Source: Thalassospira lohafexi
GTDB taxonomy: Bacteria; Pseudomonadota; Alphaproteobacteria; Rhodospirillales; Thalassospiraceae
NCBI RefSeq assembly: GCF_002844275.1
Contig: NZ_NXGX01000001.1
Location: 310,001-374,000, forward strand
Direction of reading: 5' to 3'
Length of the DNA stretch: 64,000 nucleotides
Positions 35,404 to 43,784 of the stretch are shown here, in pieces. Under the pieces are notes generated by a model. The model had not been told where the DNA came from. It saw only the letters and a list, made by a program, of their open reading frames with translations, and ran no database searches. The number at the start of each line of letters is the position of its first letter. Positions within the stretch are counted from its first letter, which is position 1. A program made the position numbers and the translations under genes.

Positions 35404-36469
35404 AGCCTATCACCCTGATGATGTGGCACAGGCACTCGACCGTGTTGCCTTTGACCGACATGCGGCCTTTCATGACGGGGTGCGCGCCTATCAACGTCAT
35501 GACTATCGGCGTAATGCCGATGATGTGCCGGTGATCTGGGAAGACGGCTCAACGCAGATATTTGATTACGGCGTCACCGCCCCGAAAAACAGCAAGCATC
35601 CCAACGGGATTGTGTTGCTCGTGCCGTCCTTGGTTAATCGCGGCTATATCCTTGATCTGAATGAAAAACGCAGCTTCGCGCGCTTCTTGGCCAAATCGGG
35701 CTATCGGCCGCTTCTGGTCGAATGGGGATATCCCGGCGAGGACGAGGTTAATTTCGGGCTTGATGACTATATCGCCGGGCGTCTGGTCATGGCCTTGCAA
35801 GACATTGCTGACATGAATGGTGGCCCGGTACCGATGATTGGCTACTGCATGGGCGGTGTTTTGGCCTTGGCGGCAACCTTGCTCGATCCTGCACAGGTCA
35901 AAAAACTCGCCCTTTTGGCAACGCCTTGGGATTTCATGGCTGCTGGTCCAGCGCAATCACGAATTGCTGCGGCCTTCGCACCCTCATTGCCCCATATGCT
36001 GGCCATTCACGACATCTTGCCGGTCGATGTGCTGCAAAGCCTGTTTGCCAGCCTTGATCCGTTCATGATTGGCGAAAAGTTCCGCCGGTTTGAACAGATG
36101 CCCGCCAAATCGGCCAAGGCGCGCGATTTCGTCGGGTTGGAAGACTGGCTGAATGACGGGGTGCCGCTGACGCGCCGGGTGGCGGTTGATTGTCTGATCG
36201 GCTGGTATGTCGAAAACAAACCGGCCAGCGGGCAGTGGCAGATTGACGGCATTGATATCAATCCGGCCGACATCTGCTGTCCAACGCTGACCGTCATCCC
36301 CGAAAGCGACCGGATTGTTCCGCCCGAAAGTGCCAAGGCACTGTTTGATGCATTGCCCGCAGACATCCGCTCCGAACTGCACCCCTCCGCCGGGCACATC
36401 GGCATGATGGTCGGATCACGGGCCGAAAAATCAACATGGCAGCCGCTGGTCGAATGGCTAGCGCAATAA
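35276..36469 (+). CDS. Short PHA synthase-like alpha/beta hydrolase
   Basis: About 397 residues. The lipase-like box GYCMGG with a catalytic Cys, ESDRIVP (Asp) and SAGHIGMMVG (His) form the PhaC triad; IVLLVPSLVNRGYILDLNEKRSFARFLAKSGYRPLLVEWGYPGEDE is the PhaC core. It is shorter than class I PhaC (about 590 residues), nearer class III. The start is uncertain: ATG 35198, 35276, 35282 and 35297 are in frame; I chose 35276 because AAGG lies about 10 bases upstream. PHA polymerisation or a related thioester acyl transfer is likely. Confidence 0.8.
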   Translation: MHMAVEMTSWLSSRAALPIFQKQLLPWKADLREQAKTLLSEIEAYHPDDVAQALDRVAFDRHAAFHDGVRAYQRHDYRRNADDVPVIWEDGSTQIFDYGVTAPKNSKHPNGIVLLVPSLVNRGYILDLNEKRSFARFLAKSGYRPLLVEWGYPGEDEVNFGLDDYIAGRLVMALQDIADMNGGPVPMIGYCMGGVLALAATLLDPAQVKKLALLATPWDFMAAGPAQSRIAAAFAPSLPHMLAIHDILPVDVLQSLFASLDPFMIGEKFRRFEQMPAKSAKARDFVGLEDWLNDGVPLTRRVAVDCLIGWYVENKPASGQWQIDGIDINPADICCPTLTVIPESDRIVPPESAKALFDALPADIRSELHPSAGHIGMMVGSRAEKSTWQPLVEWLAQ

Positions 36470-36481
36470 ACCTGATGCGGC

Positions 36482-37474
36482 TCAGGCGGTATCGGTTGCC
36501 AACTGATCGGGTTTGCGGTCCCAGCGCAGGGTCAATCGCGCCAGAAGGGCAATAATAATCAGCGTCAGGATCACCCGTCCGACCAGAATAACCCAGATAT
36601 CTGCACCAAGGGCCAGCATGATAGCGGTATCCTCAATCAGCGAATGCGACAGCGACAGCCAGCTTAACGACAGGAAAAGCGTACGCGGCGGATAGTTGTT
36701 CCGGCGTGCTTCATCAATAATCAGCGCCCCGCCAAAGGTCAGGCCCAGCAACACCCCAATTGTCGTCACCGGCGCAACATCGCGCGACAGGCCCGATACC
36801 CGCAGGATAGGCAACATCGCAAGGGTGAATTTGTCGGTCAGGCCAGTGACCTTCATGGCATCCAAAATCACCAGAAGCCCGGTAATCACCACAAAACTGA
36901 CAACAAGTGATTTAAGCGTCTGGATAAGCCATTCACCCCAACCGGCAAGCCCGGTTGCCGCACTGGCAACGTCCCCCCCGGCCATCCATGAAAAATCAAC
37001 CGGTTCGGACAGCCAGCCGGTCGCATTGCTGACCCATGTCACCAGTGCGCCATAGCCAACCGCCGCCCCGATGCGAAGGGCGGTGGTCGCAATCAGGCTG
37101 GCCCCGGCGCGTTTGACAATCGCCTGTTCGACTGGCAAGCCATGGGCAAACAACATCATCGCACACAAGGCACTAAGCTGCGCGGCCGTCATATCAAGGG
37201 TTCCGGCCAACCCGATAAACGCCCCGACCGCGCCATACATGCTAACCAGCGCACAGGTCGCCCAGATCAAACCGGCCTCGGGCGGCAAACCAATCAAGGA
37301 CATTACCGGGGTCAGCATTTCGGACACGACCTCAATCGCGCCAAATTCCTGTGCAATGCGAACAATCACCATCACCGGCAACATCACCTTCATCAGGGTG
37401 ACAAAAAGCTTCTGGCTGCGGTTAATCAGATTAAGGAAATAATGTCGCATGGCGCGGGTCATCTTGCGTGTCAT
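36482..37474 (-). CDS. Gate/nucleoside-recognition-domain membrane protein
   Basis: 330 residues with about eight hydrophobic helices. The pattern LFVTLMKVMLPVMVIVRIAQEFGAIEVVSEMLTPVMSLIGLPPEAG, repeated in the second half (VVITGLLVILDAMKVTGLTDKF...LPILRVSGLSRDVAPVTTIGVLLGLTFGGALIIDEAR), is the duplicated Gate domain of SpmA/SpmB and YjiH-like proteins. Inner-membrane transport is likely and the substrate is unknown. It converges with the PhaC-like gene, 12 bp apart. Confidence 0.8.
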   Translation of the reverse strand: MTRKMTRAMRHYFLNLINRSQKLFVTLMKVMLPVMVIVRIAQEFGAIEVVSEMLTPVMSLIGLPPEAGLIWATCALVSMYGAVGAFIGLAGTLDMTAAQLSALCAMMLFAHGLPVEQAIVKRAGASLIATTALRIGAAVGYGALVTWVSNATGWLSEPVDFSWMAGGDVASAATGLAGWGEWLIQTLKSLVVSFVVITGLLVILDAMKVTGLTDKFTLAMLPILRVSGLSRDVAPVTTIGVLLGLTFGGALIIDEARRNNYPPRTLFLSLSWLSLSHSLIEDTAIMLALGADIWVILVGRVILTLIIIALLARLTLRWDRKPDQLATDTA

Positions 37475-37871
37475 CGGGGGGGGCTCATCGTTTGGGGCGA
37501 AAGATCAAAGGTCTGTGACAAGGCAACCAGACAGGTATGTATCTGGTTTTTGGGCAGTGGGCGAGGATGGTTTAACTGCGCAGATGATGCCATACGGGCA
37601 TGCGTCCGCGGCAGCGATTTTGCGCAAAGTTACACAATATCGGAGCGAAATTTGAACGACTGGCGCTGTTGAGTTGCACAAACGTGATCGTGCTACAACA
37701 TGACCTTCCTCAACTGAAAGGAGATCGTCAGGGTTCAAGGTTGATGTCGGTATCTCTTCGAACCTGCTATATTCGGTTCGACACTCCTGCTCCACAAACC
37801 ATCTACCATCGGTGCATTCAGCGAGCGCGCTCCCGTGCCGACGGTTCCAATCAAATTAATAGGTCCTGAGC
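37475..37871. other. Region without a supported gene before the recombination scar
   Basis: 397 bases. A 96-codon reverse frame (37505-37795) has no family-like sequence or ribosome site. AAAGGAGATCG near 37718 looks like a ribosome site but no plausible frame follows. The first copy of a 23-bp repeat begins at 37852. Confidence 0.4.
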
Positions 37872-37874
37872 CTA
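37852..37874. repeat. 23-bp imperfect direct repeat, left copy
   Basis: It starts CAAATTAATAGGTCCTGAGC and ends CTA; it matches 39268-39290 with two mismatches. The two copies bracket the truncated phosphoesterase and aldo/keto reductase genes. Confidence 0.6.
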
Positions 37875-38170
37875 CTTCTTCACTCTGAGTGTGATTCTCG
37901 TCAGCTCTGAGGGGACCCCTATCCTAAGGGCAAAGCCTGGCCACAATGCCGTCCCGTTGTTCACATAAAGGGTCATATCAGCAACTTGGTAGCGTCCGGA
38001 TACAAACCCGGCGTTCACGCGCGCAACCAGAAGGTCGAGACCGCGCACCATCCCGCCGTGCGTGTGCCCCGAAAGCTGAAGAGTGACCCCGGACGCGGCC
38101 GATTTACGCGCCATCATCGGCTGGTGGTCGAGGAGAATGATCGGCAGGTCGGCGGGGGCGCCTTCGAGGG
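37872..38170 (-). pseudogene. Metallophosphoesterase, C-terminal fragment
   Basis: The reverse frame reads ALEGAPADLPIILLDHQP, LQLSGHTHGGMV, and YVNNGTALWPGFALRIGVPSELTRITL, the last third of YkuE-like metallophosphoesterases: the 'LLDHQP' and 'SGHTHGGQ' metal-site blocks and the 'G.G...P.R.g.ppEi..itL' end. The N-terminal two thirds with the other metal ligands are missing; upstream the strand is aldo/keto reductase sequence. The exact junction lies around 38165-38180. Not functional. Confidence 0.75.
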
Positions 38171-39026
38171 CTTTGGTCAGGCCGAGGAGATTGTTGGCAA
38201 GTCCTTGCAGACGCTGGGCATAGCACGCAAGGACGTGGTTCTGGCAACGAAATTTGAGCATGCCACCGGGACCGGTCCAAACGATGGCGGCGGTTCACGC
38301 GTCCACATTGTTGAGGCGGTGAAGGCAAGCCTGAAGCGGCTCGGAACCGATCATATTGATCTCTACCAAATGCACGGCTGGGACCCCGCGACCCCAGTCG
38401 AGGAAACAGTGCGCGCACTCGACGACCTCGTTCGTCAGGGGCTTGTCCGATATGTCGGCGTCTCGAGCTGGGCGGCCTGGCAGGTCTCAACCGCCCTCGG
38501 GGTCGCGGATGCGCTCGGTGCGTCCCATTTCCAGGCGTATCAAGGATACTACTCGTTGGCCGGCCGAGATATCGAGCGTGAGGTCACGCCGATGATCGAA
38601 GCGTACGAGCTCGGCCTGCTCGTGTTTAGCCCGCTGGCTGGCGGATACCTTACGGGTAAGTATCGCGACAAAACGGATGGACGCCGCGCTACCATTCCGT
38701 TTCCGCCCGTTGACGAGACCAAGGGTATCAAAGTCCTCGAGGTGATGGACGGGATCGCCGCTTCACATGAGACCACCCTCGAAGCCGTGGCTCTCGCATG
38801 GCTGCGCCAAAAACCGGTGGTTGGATGCATCATAACAGGCGTGACGAGCCTCGAGCAGTTGAACGCCAATCTCGCGACGGTGGCTCTAACGCTCACCGAT
38901 AGGGAGGTCGCCGCACTCAACGATGTCGGGACGATCGCACCGGAATATCCCGGCTGGATGCTGGCTCAGGGAAGTGCGGCGCGTGCTTCCCTCATGGCAA
39001 CCGGCGTGATGTCAGAAGCATACTGA
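38154..39026 (+). pseudogene. Aldo/keto reductase lacking its N-terminus
   Basis: The forward frame is a good aldo/keto reductase from FGQAEEIVGKSLQTLGIARKDVVLATKF, through RLGTDHIDLYQMHGWDPATPVEETVRALDDLV, VRYVGVSSW, and KPVVGCIITGVTSLEQLNANL, to the end at 39026. The first ~55 residues, with the first barrel strand and the catalytic Asp/Tyr (DTA...Y) region, are missing and replaced by antisense phosphoesterase sequence. The open frame extends back to 37986 but this part is not family-like. Probably inactive. Confidence 0.75.
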
Positions 39027-39034
39027 CCGTTCTG

Positions 39035-39070
39035 ACGGCGGCATCCTGATCGTGGTGCCGCCGTTATATT
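39035..39070 (+). terminator. Terminator-like hairpin after the aldo/keto reductase
   Basis: ACGGCGGCA (39035-39043) and TGCCGCCGT (39056-39064) are a perfect 9-bp stem with a 12-base loop, followed by TATATTT. It lies 8 bp beyond the stop codon. Confidence 0.7.
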
Positions 39071-39193
39071 TGTGAAATCCGAGGAAAGGCCCGCCGGGCG
39101 GGCTGGTATCCCGGACAAGGGGTTTGACGCAGGAGTTTGCAAATATAACGTCTGTCCTTTGGATTGACCGGATTTGCACGGGCTACTTTGTCG

Positions 39194-39229
39194 CAGAACC
39201 TTAAAAGATATATATCTTTTAAGGTTCTG
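39194..39229. repeat. Perfect 36-bp palindrome
   Basis: The left half CAGAACCTTAAAAGATAT (39194-39211) is exactly reverse-complemented in 39212-39229, with no spacer. It is in the 315-base non-coding stretch (39027-39341) between the aldo/keto reductase terminator and the deleted Lrp gene. It has no T tract and is too long and symmetrical for an ordinary operator. It may be a cruciform-forming site or a recombination scar. Confidence 0.8.
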
Positions 39230-39267
39230 TTCCGCGTATCCGCACAAATTCGGTCATCCATTCAAAC

Positions 39268-39290
39268 CAAATTAATTGTTCCTGAGCCTA
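39268..39290. repeat. 23-bp imperfect direct repeat, right copy
   Basis: It starts CAAATTAATTGTTCCTGAGC and ends CTA, the partner of 37852-37874 (two mismatches in 23). It lies about 50 bp before the deleted Lrp gene. Confidence 0.6.
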
Positions 39291-39341
39291 AACAATATGG
39301 CAGCGTTGTCTTATTATGGTGCGCTTTGGAGTTGCGTTTAA

Positions 39342-39599
39342 ATGGCCGAGCTGGATCAGATTGATACCAAAATCCTGCCGCTTTCATCCGCAAAACCCGG
39401 CGAACTCGCCGCCGTCCAGCAATACTGTCTGGTCACCGATGAAGTCACCGGCGTTCTGATGCTGCACATGCACATGCAAGACATGGACAAACACACAGCC
39501 CTGTGTGATACGCTGTTTGATGCTGACGAAAATGTCGTCTGGTATCGCGCCTACATCGTAACAGAGATATTGAAGAGCACGCGAAGCTCGTTCTTTTAG
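39342..39599 (+). pseudogene. Lrp/AsnC regulator with an internal deletion
   Basis: The 85-codon frame starts MAELDQIDTKIL and then jumps to SAKPGELAAVQQYCLVTDEVTGVLMLHMHMQDM. It aligns at both ends with the intact 153-residue Lrp homologue at 56494, but about 70 residues (the helix-turn-helix and first part of the effector domain) are missing. A CACATG duplication gives the extra His-Met. The product could not bind DNA as Lrp does. It is the left of two Lrp copies that bracket the second glycan island. Confidence 0.85.
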
Positions 39600-39606
39600 C
39601 GCCGAT

Positions 39607-40383
39607 TTATATTTTGATCGCTACGCCTATAAGCATATGAGCAAATTTATTTGGATTAGCAAATGGATTGAGCGCCATAGACGTAAATCGCGTAAAATTA
39701 CCGTATGGGATACCATACTCATGATGTAGATGTCGTCCTATACCCTCTCTGGTATAAATCGGTTCTACGTGTTTACAGTCAAAGCCATTAATTTTGAACT
39801 CTTCGCTTAGTTCATGAGGTTCTAGGCGCCACTGATAAAATTCGGTGTCTCCGCTTTTTTCTGGTTTACCTTGTTTAGCATCGATTTCTTTCAGTCTCTG
39901 ATTGTAAAATGGAACGCTGATTATCAGTGTTCCGCCGGGTTTTAGGACGCGGTACGCTTCTTTAAAGCAATCTGTGAGTCCGTTTTCAAAGTGCTCAAAA
40001 GTTCCCCATGAAATATAAAGGTCGAAGAAGTTGTCTTCGAAAGATGTTGCCCGGATATCTTCTCGAACAAAATTCATTGCTGGGAATTCTCTACGCAATG
40101 ATTCTATCGTAGGGGTACTTAGGTCTAACCCATATGGTTCGTATCCCAAATCACGAAGCAAGATGCACCATTCCCCAAGGCCAGAACCACCGTCCAGGAC
40201 GCGGACATCTGTTCCCGCTGGTGGAGCAAATTTACGGACAACCTTATACTCTGGTCGAACTTTGATCCTCCACTGAGAGCGACGCCTGTTTCCTATTTTC
40301 TTCCAGTTTTCAGTCCAGTGATGATCTAGTCGTTGTTCTTCACTTAGGGCGCCGTCGTCCTTGATTGTGTAGTCAGCACGCAT
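39607..40383 (-). CDS. Class I SAM-dependent methyltransferase
   Basis: 258 residues. RVLDGGSGLGEWCILLRDLG (about residue 60) is motif I of the Rossmann methyltransferase fold, NFVREDIRATSFEDNFFDLYISWGTFEHFENG contains motifs II-III and the post-II acidic loop, and KPGGTLIISVPFYNQ is motif IV/V. It is part of the leftward pair at the left end of the second glycan island. It probably methylates a sugar or a glycan end; the acceptor is unknown. Confidence 0.8.
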   Translation of the reverse strand: MRADYTIKDDGALSEEQRLDHHWTENWKKIGNRRRSQWRIKVRPEYKVVRKFAPPAGTDVRVLDGGSGLGEWCILLRDLGYEPYGLDLSTPTIESLRREFPAMNFVREDIRATSFEDNFFDLYISWGTFEHFENGLTDCFKEAYRVLKPGGTLIISVPFYNQRLKEIDAKQGKPEKSGDTEFYQWRLEPHELSEEFKINGFDCKHVEPIYTREGIGRHLHHEYGIPYGNFTRFTSMALNPFANPNKFAHMLIGVAIKI

Positions 40384-40395
40384 TTTGATGCTCGA

Positions 40396-41301
40396 TCAGT
40401 TTGAGTTGTTTGGGGAGGGTTTCGATACGACTACTGCATAGAATACAGGGAATATGGGGACGTAATCGTCAGCTTTGATTGAGTAGTATAGTAGCCATTT
40501 ATAGACTCGAGTGAATTTCTTTCGAAGAGAAATGCGGAAAAAATTTTCCCAAGGAGTAATAAAAAAAAAGTGAAGAATCGTACTTGCTAGCCCACCTATA
40601 GCGTAGACTTCGATCGCGCTGTTAGGAAACGTCTGTTCAATTCTGCGCAAACTGTACTGTCTCCAACCGTGCCATAGATAAAGAGGTAATGATGCTGGAG
40701 CAGGTAAAAAATGTAATTGTATACCTTTAGGCTTCAGCCAGTTGACAGTTTTCTTAGGAAAGTCAAGGTCTGCCTGAATGTGCTCAAGCGCAGAATTTGT
40801 GTAAATCAAGTCAAAATCAGGAGAGTGATCTTTAGATAGAACGTCACATTGGTTGAATGATAGGCTAAAACGAGAACTCTTACGTTCTACAAATCGATCA
40901 TCGATGTCTAATCCTGTCCATGCTCCGCCGAGCCCCGCAGTCTCGAATAGTTCAACAGACCTTCCTGACCCGCAGCCAATATCCAGAATGTTAACGTTGT
41001 TTATGTCAGTATATCCTGAATTATTAAGCAATTTGGGAAGCTCAGACATCAGAAAATGCTCGGCTAATCCACGGCCAGGAGACCAGCCGCCCAAGTCGTC
41101 GGCTGTCTCAAAAGCATTCCCAAAATTAATTTTTTTGGATTTCAGTTTTTGAGAACACCTTAGGTTCCGTAAAAAGTTCAACCAAAGGTAAGTTAGACGC
41201 GATTTACCCCCCCGAATGTGGTCGCCGTTTATTTCCTTGTGATTAGACAACTGCATTTCCTTGAGTTTTTGCTTGGTTACAGACCGAATCTGCCAGAGCA
41301 C
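40396..41301 (-). CDS. Class I SAM-dependent methyltransferase
   Basis: About 301 residues from GTG 41301; an alternative ATG at 41256 (MQLSNHKE) is possible. NVNILDIGCGSGRSVELFETAG is motif I, DLIYTNSALEHIQADLDFPKKTVNWLKPKG covers motifs II-IV. The hydrophobic stretches in the second half (STILHFFFITPWENFFRI) suggest membrane contact. It lies 12 bp from the next leftward methyltransferase and diverges from the GT4 gene at 41670. The family assignment is solid; the acceptor is not known. Confidence 0.75.
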   Translation of the reverse strand: MLWQIRSVTKQKLKEMQLSNHKEINGDHIRGGKSRLTYLWLNFLRNLRCSQKLKSKKINFGNAFETADDLGGWSPGRGLAEHFLMSELPKLLNNSGYTDINNVNILDIGCGSGRSVELFETAGLGGAWTGLDIDDRFVERKSSRFSLSFNQCDVLSKDHSPDFDLIYTNSALEHIQADLDFPKKTVNWLKPKGIQLHFLPAPASLPLYLWHGWRQYSLRRIEQTFPNSAIEVYAIGGLASTILHFFFITPWENFFRISLRKKFTRVYKWLLYYSIKADDYVPIFPVFYAVVVSKPSPNNSN

Positions 41302-41669
41302 TCTAAGATTGACAATCTTCTAGCGTAACTATTATCACGCACAGCTCTGCTATTCGCTGATTGGTCATAATGTATATTCACAACAGAAGCATGTCCAAAA
41401 CGGTCAGAAAATTTAAAATCTAAGCTATCTATTTACCTGATTGACAAAATCAGAGTTTGGCGAGGAGCAAGTAAATTGTATAAAGTGATAGCATGTCGCG
41501 CATAAAATGAAGTCATAGCTTGAAGTATTAAGGCTGGGGCATGACCAATAATGCTAGGCTGGTGAAATTGTGTTTCCCTACTGTTTGGTTTCCATTGACG
41601 CAATGTGGATTGCCTGAATGTAGGTCGGGTTATTTGGTATGTAGATATGTATTTTTCGGAATAACCCAT
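41302..41669. other. Divergent intergenic region, AT-rich
   Basis: 368 bases between divergent glycan genes. No RNA gene or convincing frame is seen; it must hold two promoters, but I could not single out a -35/-10 pair. An upstream in-frame ATG at 41541 would extend the glycosyltransferase by 43 non-family residues and is rejected. Confidence 0.4.
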
Positions 41670-42848
41670 ATGGCGGAACCTATTAAAATTACTATTGTAA
41701 TCAGGTCTTTGGAGCGGGGAGGGACCGAGACTCACCTCCTGAGAACGTTGCCCATAGTTGCGAGTAATGACTTTCTTATGAGTATATTCTGCTTTGAACG
41801 TCCCGGAGAACTATCTGAGGAAATGCGAAGATGTGGAATTAAGGTTGTTACTCCTCCAGTTAGCGGTTGGTTTACGCATGTTCCTCTTATGCTTAAGCCG
41901 TTTACAACAATATGGACGTGCGTTTTCTTCTTTTTGCATCTGTTTCGTCGTAGCCCCGACGTTGTCCATTTTTTCTTACCAGCCTCATACTTGATGTTGG
42001 CCCCTATTTCGTTACTGCATGTGCGCTCTAAAAAGATTATGAGTCGTCGCAGTATGAACAAATATCTCGAAAAGTATCCAAAATGGGTTCGCAAAGTAGA
42101 ATTCTTTCTGCACAAAAAAATGTCTGTCGTTCTCGCTAATTCAAGAGCCGTCCTTAAACAGTTAGAATACATGGAAAATGTGCCTGCTGAAAAACTGCGG
42201 CTCGTATATAACGGTATTGACGAGACAGAAAATGTCAGTAGGCGAGATTTTGCCGTAAGAGCCGATCTTGGAATAAAATTGGATGCTGTCGTGCTTGCAA
42301 CTGTTGCTAACCTGCTTCCATACAAGGGTTATCAAGACCTCATTGAGGCATGCGGCTTCCTGTCTAAGAGTTTCCCGACGCTACCGGATTGGCAGTTGAT
42401 TGTAATTGGTAACGACAGCGTTGGTATGAAGAAAGAGTTAGAAAATCTGGCCGTGAGGTTGGGGGTCAGTCAAAGGTTGCATTTTGTTGGCAAGAGAACT
42501 GACGTCAATCATTACCTTGCGGCTGTAGATATTGGAGTGCTGGTATCTCATGAGGAAGGTTTTTCAAACGCAGTAATCGAAGAAATGTCGGCAGGCCTGC
42601 CTATGATTGTTTCTGATGTAGGAGGGAATCCAGAAGCTGTTGTACATGGAGAAACAGGTTTGGTGGTCCCCGCGAAAGCACCAAAAGAACTTGCAAAGGC
42701 GATAGCTTACTTACTTCAAAACCCCAGCGTTGCTAAGGAAATGGGGCTTGCGGGTAAAAAACGTGTCCGAGAATGTTTTTCTATTGAGCAATCGGCAGAA
42801 GGATATCGTTCAGTTTATCGTTCGCTGGGTCATTCTAAAATGATGTGA
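41670..42848 (+). CDS. Glycosyltransferase family 4 protein
   Basis: 392 residues from ATG 41670 (MAEPIKITIVIRSLERGGTE); a start in this motif is normal for GT4. The C-terminal half shows LRLVYNGIDE, VVLATVANLLPYKGYQDLI, LHFVGKRTDVNHYLAAVDIGVLVSHEEGFSNAVIEEMSAGLPMIVSDVGGNPEAVVHGETGLVVPA, containing the E-x7-E site (EGFSNAVIEE). It would transfer a nucleotide-activated sugar at the cytoplasmic face of the membrane. The next gene starts directly behind its stop codon. Confidence 0.9.
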   Translation: MAEPIKITIVIRSLERGGTETHLLRTLPIVASNDFLMSIFCFERPGELSEEMRRCGIKVVTPPVSGWFTHVPLMLKPFTTIWTCVFFFLHLFRRSPDVVHFFLPASYLMLAPISLLHVRSKKIMSRRSMNKYLEKYPKWVRKVEFFLHKKMSVVLANSRAVLKQLEYMENVPAEKLRLVYNGIDETENVSRRDFAVRADLGIKLDAVVLATVANLLPYKGYQDLIEACGFLSKSFPTLPDWQLIVIGNDSVGMKKELENLAVRLGVSQRLHFVGKRTDVNHYLAAVDIGVLVSHEEGFSNAVIEEMSAGLPMIVSDVGGNPEAVVHGETGLVVPAKAPKELAKAIAYLLQNPSVAKEMGLAGKKRVRECFSIEQSAEGYRSVYRSLGHSKMM

Positions 42849-42902
42849 TTGTTAACGTATTTTTGTGTGCCGTCCGTTTGGTTCTTCTGGGGTTTTTCTG
42901 AA

Positions 42903-43784
42903 ATGATATGCCACTCACATATGCTTGCATTGAGAGCGGTAAACCGTGTTTGGCCGATGTTTTATAAGATAAAGCTCTTGAGTTGGGCGCGGCGTGCGGG
43001 CCTGGCGGAGCCTGTAATCTTACTTTCTTTTGACTGTGACACTGATCGTGATGCTGACGCGGCAGTGCGAGTTCAAGAGTATCTTCAGAAATTTGGCATG
43101 ACAGCATTTTATGCTGTGCCAGGAGAACTGCTTGAAACGTATTGGGGGGAATACTGTAAGCTCCTCGACTTGGGGGCTCAGTTTGTAAACCATGGCTATA
43201 GACGTCATGCAGATATTAGCGAGATGACAGGAAAGCCGTTTTCAACATTTACTTATTGCAACATACCCGATGATGTTTGGAAAGAAGACATTTTGCTTGG
43301 GCATGACGTGCTAACGAAGTTGACAGGCACCCCGCCCACAGTCTTTAGAACGCCACATTTTGGAGAGTTTAACAAGAAAGAGCAACTTTCTAAGATGTAC
43401 TCTTTTCTTGCTTCATTGGGGTATCGTGTTTCAAGTTCCACCAAGCCTGTGTTCGGAATGTTGAACGGTAGCGTTTACAACTGTGGAGAAGGTCTCGTTG
43501 AGCTGCCATTGAATGGTTGCCTAAGTAAACCTGCACAGTTGATGGATAGTTGGGGTTTTTTGTCGGCACCGGATGCGCTCGGAAAGCAAAAGCTGCTCAG
43601 AGAGCTGGAAAGTTACAGGAAGCTGTTTGAAGCCGAATTACCTATAGTCTTAAACCTCTACTTTGATCCGGCAGATATTGTGAATGAGCCTGATGTGCTG
43701 CATGCGTTGTCGTGTTTTTCAGGGTTTAGCTGCATGACTCTAGATGACTGCGAATTTTTGTCTTTGGCTCATACGGGGAAATGA
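42903..43784 (+). CDS. Polysaccharide deacetylase family protein
   Basis: About 293 residues from ATG 42903; a TTG at 42849 is in frame immediately after the previous stop. NodB-fold motifs: SFDCDTD (catalytic Asp and metal Asp), VNHGYRRHADIS (HxxxH), FRTPHFGEF (RxPxF/Y). The family removes N- or O-acetyl groups from carbohydrates using a metal ion. It is tightly packed in the rightward block and its stop overlaps the next start (ATGATG). No signal peptide is apparent, so it may act on a cytoplasmic or lipid-linked intermediate. Confidence 0.8.
   Translation: MICHSHMLALRAVNRVWPMFYKIKLLSWARRAGLAEPVILLSFDCDTDRDADAAVRVQEYLQKFGMTAFYAVPGELLETYWGEYCKLLDLGAQFVNHGYRRHADISEMTGKPFSTFTYCNIPDDVWKEDILLGHDVLTKLTGTPPTVFRTPHFGEFNKKEQLSKMYSFLASLGYRVSSSTKPVFGMLNGSVYNCGEGLVELPLNGCLSKPAQLMDSWGFLSAPDALGKQKLLRELESYRKLFEAELPIVLNLYFDPADIVNEPDVLHALSCFSGFSCMTLDDCEFLSLAHTGK

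Noticed and set aside
37505-37795. 96-codon reverse frame before the phosphoesterase fragment
   Set aside because: No ribosome site, no domain and amino-acid usage unlike its neighbours; treated as chance.
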